From Pomphorhynchus laevis (taxonomy: Eukaryota; Acanthocephala; Palaeacanthocephala; Echinorhynchida; Pomphorhynchidae), in NCBI GenBank assembly GCA_012934845.2, contig WNNJ02001529.1, positions 1 through 64,000 on the forward strand: a stretch of 64,000 nucleotides of DNA, written 5' to 3'. The position numbers were made by a program, and so were the translations under genes. Below the pieces are notes generated by a model. The model was not told the DNA's origin. It saw nothing but the letters and a program-made list of their open reading frames with translations, and searched no databases. Shown here piece by piece: positions 41,201-53,200 of this stretch. Within the stretch, counting starts at the first letter, position 1. Each line of letters starts with the position of its first letter.

Positions 41201-44200
41201 ATTTTTATTCCCTTTTATTTTTGAATAGAAAACTATTGACATAAACATTACCTTCATTAAGATTAAAGCAAGCAATAGTTCATCTTAGCAATTTTAGCAC
41301 AACACTGTCTAGCTTTTATTGTTTAAAACAAAACTCTACACTTATAACATAGTTTGTGTGTGCAATTCTTACTTTTGTAAAAGTTATTACGTAAACTTAC
41401 CTGCCAAGTTAGTATAACTGCCCATATAAGAGCTAGAGTCAATTTTTTATTGCCATCAACAATGTCATTGCTATTAACGTTTATAAGACGAATCTAGAAA
41501 AAAATATAAGCTTATTTAATTATGAATTCAAGATGTACCCCGTAATCTCTTAGTAAGTCAAGAGTTTTATTTACATTTCCAATGTGGTGAACGCGCAACT
41601 TTCCAATTTCTGGCTTCTAAAATATAGTAAATCGACTTGAAAAATGAGATAAAGATAATTCGTTTATCATTTTTATGGTGAAGAATTTATTCGATATGTA
41701 CATTTTAATGAAATTTACCTGTTCTGCAAGTGGTTTTGTTAGTTAATCAAACAGATCATTTGTTTTATTGCCTTTGTCGCATTCACAAATGTTTGGAAAA
41801 TTTAAGCAAACGAACAACTAAGGCAGATATACAGTTTCCTTGTAATTTTTCATAATTGTTTAACAAAGTGTTCAACAAATTGTTTAATTGTTTAACAAAA
41901 ATTTAACATTTAAACAATTTTAAAAAATTGTTCAAAGCATGCAAATGATTAATATAAACCCGGTATTTCTGTGAAGTTTTAAATAAAAACTCCGAAATTT
42001 AAATTTCAGCTACCTAAGATTAAGTAAAATCAATAAAAGCAGTAAAATCTCTGCAATCTTACCGTAATTTTACAACAAAGTAAATTACACTTTATTTTCT
42101 CATCTGCATCTTAACTCAAAATACAGTAACCCTCTCTGTTCACAAGAATTCATTACCATTTCACAAATCCCAAAAATTGATGAATAATTAAGAGGTGTAA
42201 AGCGTTTTATTTATTATTTTATGTATACTGTAGCGTCTTTCTTTCTATCCTTTCTACTGATAGATTTGTTAATTTTTTATTTATTAGTAAAGAGAATGAA
42301 GTAAAATATTTATTTAATCGAATTTTCAATAGCCTACTGCTATCATCTTCAGGAGTGAATGTTACAAAATATTTTTACTTATATATTTGTAACATTTAAA
42401 ATAAACAAAATATACATATTTTTTATCATTTATCACTTTAAATATATTATTATTTTATAAATTGATTGTTCACTCATATTGTATTATTTATTAGTGGAGA
42501 GAGTGAAGAAAATGTTTATTTAATCTCGAATTTTCAATAGCCTACTGCTATCATCATCAGGAGTAAATGTTACAAAAAATGTTTTTTTTGTAACATTTAC
42601 TCCTGAAGATGGTAGCAGTAGGCTATTGAAAATTTGATTAAATAAATATTTTACTTCATTCTCTTTACTAATAAATAATCCAATATGAGTGAACAATCAA
42701 TTTATAATATAAATATTTATTGTTTTAAAACTGTGATGATCTCTGTTTAGTGTCAATATATCAAATTAGGTAAATTGAAATATGATGAGGCATTGATTAA
42801 TTGATAAAACAACTGTATTACATATAAATATTTATCTATTAGTTGAGAGAGTGAAGTAAAATATTTATTTAATCGAATTTTCAATAGCCTACTGCTATCA
42901 CTCCCAAAGATGATAGCAGTAGGCTATTGAAAATTCGATTAAATAAATATTTTACCTCACTTTCTCCACTAATAAATAATCCAATATGAGTGAACAATTA
43001 ATTTATAATTAATTTTTTAAGTGACACATGCAGACAGGTCGCCTACAAAAGCACTGAAATAAACAAAAAATTAAAAAAATATGTGTCTGAAGTATATACC
43101 ACGTAGCCGATGTTCGGACGATGAAAAATTCGGATCTCATTACTAGCTTTCAACTGGTTACTCAGTAGAAAGGTGCGAAGCATGGATTTAAAAGTAGTGA
43201 GGCTAGACTGGCAGTAAAGTTTAGAGGAAGAGAACTCCAATTAAGAGGCATTGAAATGAGACAGTAACGCTGGCCAAAGTTCGTCCGGTGATGAGGAATG
43301 TAGCAGGAACTGTTTGTTTCAACGAAGTGCTCTTGAGGTTGAATATTTAGCACCGTGTAATTTTAGGTAAAGATACGGAGAGAGATGATAAAGTAAACGG
43401 AAAGCGAGAATGGCTGAGTAATATAAAACTCGATTTTGTACATTGAGCCAATGAAGATTGATATATTAGCTGGCATTGTAAAAATATCACAAATGTGCGA
43501 AATTTGAAGAAAAATCTTTAGAAGCAAAATCCGCAGGGGTTGTAAAAAGTACAACAGCATAACAAAATTCGGGCATTCCACCAGCATACTGAAGTCCACA
43601 TGTCAGTTATAGAAAGATAAATCTTTTTTTGTATAACTTAAACATAGGAAGCCGGGATATTCTCTGAAATGACATATAATAAGTATCCGTAAAAGATGTG
43701 TAAAAATTTTCAGTTGCTGTTAAAATCAGTCATTGTATAAAGTTCGTGTTGCTTTCGCATTAAAGAATAAATTATTATTGTCAAATATGAATAAATCGAT
43801 AAAAATTAATTAATTCAAAAAATTAATTTCCTAAAATTTCGTTTGCTTTAGTTAATAAAATTCTAAGTATGGAAAGTATTCAATTATTTTATCTAACTTA
43901 TGTAAGCCGAACTCTACGTGGGATATGACGTTATCAATAAATTTACTTTAATAAATTTATATCGTATTTGTATTAGATTCATTGTATTAGATTAATTGTG
44001 TATATTTGTATTTTATTGGCAGCAATTTGTTAATTAATATTTAATAAATAGTTATTACAAGAACGAGGAAGAAGAAAATATCCTTTATTTGATAAAAAAA
44101 ATCTTTTTCGATAGCTCCTGCTATCATCATCAGGATAAAAATAAAATGTTTCACAATTTTTCTCTTTCCCCCGTGTTTTCAACAAAAATAAACAAGAATT

Positions 44201-47200
44201 GATGTGCCCCGCATTTTTATATATTAAAATATATAATAATATATATTAATATAAGATATATTAATATACTTAAAAGAGAAAGAAAATACCGAATACCGAG
44301 AAACAAAACAATCATACACTAAAATTTTTCACACATTTAAAACAAACAAAAAGAAAAAAAGACAGAATCATAAATCAATAAAATTAATATCATAAAATAA
44401 GTGACAAAAAATACGAATTTAATAATAAAAATAATTTAATAGTAATGAATTATAATTTAATCTAAACCAAAACCAAATAATAATTAGAAAAAACAAACAA
44501 ACGAATTGAAAAAATTAAAATAATGTAATATTGGAATAATTAATTATAATTTAAATTTAAGTTTGAAATCTTATTTATTATTAAGCATTAAATTAGGTTC
44601 TTTTTTAATACAATACGCTTCTTGAATAATGCGAGATAACAAGTTACTTTCAAATGATAAAATAGATGCATTTTCAAAATCAACGGAATAATTCAAACTA
44701 ACAAAATGCTGAGCAACAGCACTAGAATTGGTCCCTTTACGAACATTATAATTATGTTGTTTAATACGCTTAACCAAACCTTGACCCGTTTGACCAACAT
44801 ATACCTGTTCGCATTCTTTACAGGGTATTTTATAAACAATGGCATTTTTGTTAAAATCTGGTTTACGCTTAAAAATGTTGTAAAGTTTAGGTAATTTTCT
44901 ATTAAAAATGTACACTTGGTTAATACAACTATTTTTTATGTTATTGTTAGTAAACTTTGAAAATACTGAATTCCACTTGTTACTAACAAAAGGTATTCCT
45001 ATATGATGTATTCTTTTTTAGGACCAAAATCTTTATTTTTATGCGCTAAAGATTTAAATTTAGCTTTCTTAATAGCCCAAAGCGGAAAACCACTTTTTAG
45101 TAAATTATGTGTGATGGCCTTTTCTCTTTCAAAAATTAAGTGATAGTTAGAACAGATAAGCCTGCAACGTAAGTAATGTGACGTAGCAGCGGAAATCAGC
45201 CAATTAGTTGGAACGTTTGAAGTCCAAGAAACAATATCTGGCCCTGTATCAAATTTTTGATATACACATGTTTAAAGTATAGAGGAATTAACGCGCTTAA
45301 CCAAGACATCGAGAAAAGGTATACCCACATTAGATTCAGAAGATACGCACCATTGAATCCGAGCATCCTTAGAATTTAGCGTATGGGTAAGGAAATCCTG
45401 TGTAACGCAATTCTGAGCAACCAAAAAACATCGTCAACATAACGAATTTTTTGTATAAATGTTGCAAACAAGGGGGAAAAAGAAAATTTGTGAAACATTT
45501 TATTGTTATCCTGATGATGATAGCAGGAGCTATCGAAATATAGAATTTTTATTAAATAAAGGATAATTTCTGCTTCTTTGTTCCTGTAATAACTTTATAT
45601 TTGAAATTGAAGAAGATTATGGATTTAGTATTTATTATTAATATTTAATATTAATTAAACATATAATTTCTTCTTGTAGAACAATCTTTGTAAAGAAACA
45701 GAATTTCTTCGTGGATTTTGTAGATGTAAACAATATTTAGGCAGATTCAGTTTTGCTATCTTTAGCCAGACATATTCTCATAAAATTTTACGTTAATGTC
45801 CTTATCTTTATTTAAGTCAGTTATATTTATTTGACAAGTGCTTTAAATTCTATAAAATTTAGTTTACAAAACTCACTAAGTTTTATGACATAAAACTTAG
45901 TATTTTATCTTTGGAGTCACAAGACTCCGGAAGTAATTAATAGTTTATTAATTTAAATGAAAACGTACAAAAGCGTCTAAAATTTACTCTAGACATTCCA
46001 TTTTCGGCTTTGGAATACAAACTTACAAGGCTAGTATTTGTTAGTATTTCCATAAGCTGAATCAAGACTCGTCCATCTCGTAAATCTTTAAACAAATCCT
46101 TTACAGGTTTTATGTTACGCTATAAACAAAATACAAATAAAAAATATTTTGAAGGTTGTTAGTAAATTAAAATATTAATTTTTTAAATTGATTTTTAATG
46201 CAATGAATATGCAGATTTGTAATATCCAAAGAAGTTCACCTCATTTATAATCGAACTAAGTACTTCTTAGACATTGATAAGCATAACAAATTTAGCTACA
46301 TGATTTTCCTTTTTTAATTAAATAAATTATTTGATTTTAAAAATAATTTGATAAATTTAAACTATGAATAATATTTATAAAATAAATGATAAAAAATATT
46401 AATAATTTAAAACTTTACGACTTTCAGATCAAAATATAATTATTTTATTAAACATAAATTGTTGCACTAAATTATCGATTATAAGCCCACCGGAATGTAT
46501 TGGATTAAGTATTGTGATATTAGAGAATAATGTGCTCTCTTATCTAAAAGTTTTAAATCGAATCTTCACAATAAACAGTTTTATTCGTAGAATTACTGTG
46601 AACAAAAAATACAATTTAATAATTTTTGAAAAATCTTGCAATCTAATCTTTTAAATTAGCTAATTAATTTTAAATTAGAAAATACATCAGTGGTATTTAT
46701 TTGAAGCAATTGTCATATTGAGTCGAGGAACAATGTCCAAAACTTCAAAGAATAGCAGTTGGTATTAACAATCTTCTATATTTATTCAAGTGATATATAG
46801 ATCAGCACATAAAGAATACCATGGGATAAAAAAAGTCTTGACTTAAAAATCCGAATTGTACCAAATCTTAAAATTACGATATTTATATAAAATATAAATA
46901 TAAAATATAAATGTAAACAGGTTTGAACCCGTTGCTATGGTTGATCGTGGTGGAATAAATGTTGAAACATGATAAGAGCAATTCCTTAAGATGACCTCTA
47001 ATCTTAATACATAAATAATTGCTACCGATCGTCAAACGTAGCCGAGACTACTTAATGAGAACGTGTGACCTTTTTGTCATGTTTTACATTTGTCTTGTGT
47101 TTTTGTGGTAAACGGTCAATTAGACTTAGATCTTAAATATATATAATATATAATATAATGTATTAATATTATATTAATATGGGCTTAGACCTTTAAAATA

Positions 47201-50200
47201 ATATATTAATATTAAATAAAATATATTAATATTATATTAATACAAATTATTATATATAAATATAATATATTGTATAATATATAATATATAAGTTATATTA
47301 TAATATCTTATATATTAATAAAAGTTATGTGTGATAAAAAATCTTTAAACCTACGGATTCAAACCGTTATAACATCAATTTTCAGTAAATTATAACAGTA
47401 AATTACACGGCTTCTTTAAGCACAATCCAAAAAGGGACAATTTCGTTGAAGTTAACAGCATACCATACTCCTCGTGTGATAAATTGTATATTAAGCAGGC
47501 TCGTCGGCACCTTCGAGAAATGCATCTTGAACACGCACGCACATTTGCACTCCCAGGAATATAGATCTTCTAACCTTAGTTAAAATGTTCCTTAATGCTC
47601 CTTCAGGATACGCGGTCTATCCGTCTCCCCCAGGACATTACTCGATTTATCCCTAAACACATTTATTCACACTATACTTCGTACATACCCCCATCAATCC
47701 TCTTCATCTCAAGGACTCTTGACCTTAGTTAAATGCTCCTTAAGATCCTCCCTCATTTTAAACTACTCCTGTCCAGCCCTATCTTGCTTAGTAGTTTCAC
47801 TCGTTAAGAACGGTAAATGCCTCAGTCTAGCCAACGTCTATATTCGTCCGGGGGAGATTCACAAGAACCGTGACCTCCTGGATGGGATAATTGATGGCGG
47901 CTATGACATGGTACTAGGTGACTTCAACGACAGAACTGGTCGTTGGATTAATGCAGCACTCCGCAGAGCCAGGAATGGTTATCTTATTCATAAACCACCG
48001 TCCCCCTCCTTTCATTGCACAACAACGAATTCTCTGCTCCACGAGAAGTGGTTGCTTAAACCCTTCTGCACGGAGCAATCGCGGCAACATCTGTCCACCT
48101 CTCATGACCTGATTCGTTGGCGGATAGAAGAGGATTCCCTGCTTCATAGAAGATTCCACTATGATCCTATCAGCGTGGCTTTCTTCCAAGCAGCTATCCA
48201 ACGCTTCCCCCTAAATTGGCATTGAGAGTTTAACCAAATTTAATTCTATCTCTCTTCGCAAGCCACCGCGTTTTTATCGACTACCTATAAAGGTCGCATT
48301 TTCAGCCCCACTCCGACAAAACTCAAGGTCCTGGCCAAACTGCTGCACCTCCCTGACCTCTCCTCTTCGGCCAAACAGACTCTCTCGAAAGAATACTGGC
48401 GTACCAGATACTGGTTCCAGCTGAGTAAGGATAAGTCGAGCATTGCTCGTCTTAACCCTTCTCAGTCTTCCTTCTGGAAGATATTTAAGAAAGAGAAGGT
48501 TGTTTGTTGGAAGGATAGAGCGTCCGGGTGGATCGGAATTATTGGTCTTGATGGAGTTTTGGAGGAGTCACTTTCCTTACATAACTATGGAGCCACTCAA
48601 TCACCGCAACCAATCCCGCCTTGGGGAGACTTCAGGAGTAGAGATATATCCGTTCCAGATATACTCAAAGCCTGGGGGCCTCTTCCGGGCACCTCCAAAA
48701 CCGTCGCTCCACTCTCTTCTCGGGTCTGTCAGCTTTTGACAGCCGATCAAAGAAGGGAGGTGGCCGTCACAATGTTATTAGCCACCCCATCCGATGTGGC
48801 CGGCATCAACATTAGTCGTAGAATCTTTATCCCAAAGAAATATCCGGTCTCATGTCCTAAAGACCTGCGACCCATCTCGATTCAAAATTCCGTCGTATCG
48901 ATCTACGAGAAATAGCTTGCGCGTAGAATCCGCGATCATTTAAGTAGGCGAAATTTAATCCCTCCTGGTTTCCATGGTTTCGTCAAGGGTCGCTCGGTCC
49001 ATTCTGCAGTAGGTGAAGTGCATCAGTTTTGTCGGGAGAATAGTCATCAACTTGCTGTGGCTGTTTTCCTTGACTTTTCTGCTGCATTTGACCGCATCTT
49101 CATTCCTTTTGTTATCTCTTCTCTCAGGTCCCTCGGGTTGCCTGCGAGAATTGTTAACAGGGTGGAGATACTGTTGTACACCAAGCGATTTTATTATGAA
49201 GACGACCCTGATGCGCGTCAGTTCTACCCTATTACGGGTGTGCCTCAAGGTTCCCCTCTTTCTCCTATCTTGTATCTTGCTGCTTCCATAAATCTCTTCA
49301 AAATATTTAAACAGCGTGATCAACGTCTAGTGGTGTACGCTAATTACACCACAGCCCTGTTATCTGGACGCAGGTGCAAGGACGTTGTCTCTAACATCAG
49401 CCGTTTCTTTTTAAGATTAAAAGACCAGTTACCCAGGTCCAACCTTATTCTAAACTCCGCCAAATCGCAGGTGGTTGTCTTTCATGGCTCCCCTGCGACG
49501 AAGCAAAAGCTTAAGAGATTAGCACTCTCTGCTCTAGCCTCCTTATTTGCCTCAGATCCACTCCCTACCTTCTCTGGTCGAGTAAAATACCTGGGGTTCA
49601 CCGTTTCGGTGAACTGGTCGGCGAAAGCCGACCTGGATAGACTAAAACGTATCCTGAAGAGAGCTAGTTGGGCTCTGAAACGGGCCCAACATCTGTCGTT
49701 GAATGGGAAAACTCAAGTGCGCCTTTGGGGTACTTGGGCTATCTCGGGATTAGTCTTCTTCTCTAGAGGACGTCCCCCAGAGCAAAGACTAAGGTTTCTT
49801 AAGCTCCTCATCTCCCGCTTACCCATCATAGTTCGCGCCGACTGGACTCTTCGGGGGGGGGTGAAAGACCCCGGGTGGTTTAGTCGGAAAGCGGCGTGCT
49901 GGATCGGTTGGAGGGCTCAGATCCCTTTGGATTTGGGGTCTCTTTGTGTATAGTGTTGGAGACTGTCATGTCAAGTTCAAGATGCAGTTCATTTATCTGA
50001 CATTGACATTATAACTATTTTGTTGTCATTATTTATTGTCGTTATGTATTGTTTTTTAATAAAACCTTTATTATTAAACTTGAAAATAATGTAGATATAT
50101 GATTTGTAATCGTATTATAATAATATTTTGATTGCTCAGCTCTTTTTAATACGATTTTTGGGACAATGAGCATCTTTGATAATTTTAATTTTATATTTTA

Positions 50201-53200
50201 ATATTATTTATTTTCTCTTTTTAAATAACTTTTAAACATGTTCACTTATTCCTCTATATTTTTCAATTATACTTTAATTTTACAAATTAAAAAATGTAAA
50301 AAGTAAATTGCTAAAAATTAAGTAAAAATTATTTTAGTTCTTTAAGAAACAAAGAGTGAATGAGAAATAATTTAGCACTGAATAAGGAATACTTGTCTTT
50401 AATACCCTATTTAGTTGTGCGTTGATCCATTTTGTAAATGTTTTTTCCTGGACGTCCTCGCGTTCGTCTAAAAATGACCAATAAAACGTAAGTAAATGGT
50501 AAAATACCTTATAAATGCTTATGGATAAAATTTAATGTTTTAATATTCGGAATTTTTTAAAAAGTAATCGATCTAGTTCAGCAAACTAAACGTCACACTT
50601 TATTGAGGAAGGAATGTTTGTGAAAGATTAATTTGGAATTTATACCAGTTTAGTAATCAATAATCAAATCAGCTAACTGAGTCGACGCATTTAATATAAT
50701 CATAAAATAAACAAAACATAATAATGCTAAATCAAAATTTAATAATTTAATAATAAAATTAATAATTGTTTTTAGATTTTCTATAATTTAAATCAAGTTA
50801 AAATAAAAAATTGAAATTTAAAATAAACGTCGTTTTTATGAATTGACTAATAAATAACAGACGTTGTATCAGAATAAGAATTAGAGGTCATCAGGAGGAA
50901 CTGCCATGCTATCAGGTTTCGGCACCTATTCATCGACCCAACATAGCAGCTGGGCAAATACGTGCTAAGGACGTATTTCATCTGATCAAATCTGATTGTA
51001 TAGTATCTTATTCAAATACAAAGTATTTTTTATCATTCCTCCATAAAAAATTTTCTCTAATGATTTTAAATTTATGTTTAATATTATTGTGTTTATTTAT
51101 ATATTTTACTATTTTTTAATTGATGGTATTTTTATAGCAACCTAGTTTTAAATATGCATCTATTAAATTATTAAAATGATTTTTAAGAAAACCAATATCA
51201 TTACATATTTGGCAATTCTTAAAATTTCATTATTTAATGTATTATTTTTAATATGGTATCCATGAATGCTCATGCAACAATATGTTTCTTGTAAGTTTAA
51301 ATATGTCATCTTTATGATATAAATTAAAAGTAGTTTTAATTGTTGTAAATTTAATGTTCATATCTAGATATATACGTTCTTTATCATTAATATTGATTTT
51401 ATTAAGAATGAGGCTACCAGGAAAAATTTGTTCGCTTATTGAATAAAATTTAATAGTTGTTAAATACACATATATCATAAATATATCGAAACATATATTT
51501 CATATATTTATATTGTTTAGATTTAGTTTTTACACAGTTATGAACAAATTCATATTCTATAAAGCTTAAAAACAAGTCAGCTATAATTGGGCTACTTTTA
51601 CAACCCATTGAAACACCTTTTACTTGTCTAAATATAGATGTCCCTACTTTTAAATAATTTTGATTTATCAAAATATTTAAGGATTCTATTAATTCAATTT
51701 TATCCATATATTTATATTTACTTGATGGTTTAATGTTTGTTAGATAAGCGTTATAATTATTATATATATAAATATATCTTTCTCCGAATATAAGATTAAT
51801 TAATTTTACTAACGCTTCTTTAATATCTACTTAATCTAGATTTGTATAAAGCGTACTAATTCGTATGTATTTATATTTTGAAAATTTATTCCTTTGGTCT
51901 GTTCTAAAAATTCTCTTGTAGAATTAATACTGAAATAGTGTTTTATACCAGTATTAATTTTGATTACCTTACTATATTTTTTTAAAAATATATTGCAATA
52001 TTTTTTAAAGCAATATTTTTGCTTTAAAAAATAGACAGAAAGTGGTTTTCTAATGCATCTTTAATATCTGCTAAATCTACATTTGTAGATTATATCAATA
52101 AAGCGTACCAATGTACTAATATCAATTATGCTCAGATTTAAAGATAGACAAATTTTTAATATAAAATTAGCAAGTTTACATGTTACAATTTATGAAGAAA
52201 TTTATACCTTCGAATATAAAGATTTATTAATGAATTTAATAATTTATTATTAATCTCTAAGCTACAATATTATCATTAATTTAAAATTAATATAATTTAT
52301 AATTTATAATTAAAGCCACTATGTCAAATAGTGGCATATCGACTATGAAATGCATTATTTGATTAACAAGCGACAATATCATAAAATACTTTGGAATTTT
52401 AAGTTGAAGACTTGATGATACATTTACATGTATATTATATTTTAATATATTATATATATTATATATTATAATATATATTATATTAATATATTATATATTA
52501 ATATAATATATTTAATATATAATATATTAATATTTTAATATTTTATATATTAATATTATATATTATACTTTGTATAATATATTATAAAATATTAATATAT
52601 CATAATATTCCATATGATATTATTTTTTAATATTATATTATTTATTTGAAATACATCATTAATAGGTTCCCTCAAATGGGTCTAAAAATTTTAAGTTATC
52701 ATGTCATTTACCTAATAAAACCTTCATTGGTTTAAAAATACAATGAAGCAGGGTGATGGGTTAAGTAGAAATCCGATTTCGCGTTGGAAAGCGACTGAAA
52801 ATATGGTTTTATTATTGATAAACTACCTCATTTTGCGAGTGCAATCGAAATTTCAGTTTTCAATTGTGTAATCTCGTCCGAAATTTCGCATTTTGCTTTA
52901 GTGATTGAATTTTAGCGACATGCTTTATGGTTTTATTTTGTTGGACAAGTGTTTCCTTTTGCAGAGATATGACTAACGGAATAATATATGCAACACGAGA
53001 ATTTCACCCGCAAATACATTTCAGAGATGCTTTTAGAGGTTTAAAAATCGTACCATTAATTATATAGGAATTTGGAATTGTTGCTTGGTCATATTTTCTT
53101 CCTACTAAAGTTAAAGGTCCACAACTTAATCACCATGACGTAGTTGTCCCAAATGTACTTTGATTTACAATTTGCTTATCTTCATAAGTCAAATTCTTTA

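Larger units (their letters stand above)
33459..41400. other. Dystrophin intron 5 (7.9 kb)
   Basis: Contains a LINE fragment (34990-35330), duplicated segments (36880-37830), a hammerhead-like terminal repeat (39440-39540), a GC-richer block (39580-39850) and a LINE-like block with a hammerhead-like motif (40122-40620). The open frames at 33877-34385 and 38319-38549 (minus strand, 66-103 codons) show no recognisable domain; the latter (KSSKNNSLSRTLRAFKINHN at its start) is hydrophilic and could be a decayed coding remnant. Remaining sequence is AT-rich without recognisable content. Confidence 0.65.
41617..46026. other. Dystrophin intron 3
   Basis: Intron of 4410 nt. From left: plain sequence (41617-42260), a cluster of Penelope-type terminal repeats (42270-42992), a LINE remnant (43040-43600) and a Penelope-like copy between inverted terminal repeats (44040-45640). 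Confidence 0.75.
46120..50405. other. Dystrophin intron 2
   Basis: Intron of 4286 nt. It contains a degraded Naiad-like 3' block (46925-47015), a Penelope-like endonuclease trace (47390-47560) and a LINE copy (47700-50092). The rest is AT-rich. Confidence 0.75.

Noticed and set aside
47914-48201. Open frames on the minus strand and in other plus frames within the LINE (also at 48955-49323)
   Set aside because: They overlap the endonuclease and RT frames and show no motifs; they are shadows caused by high GC.
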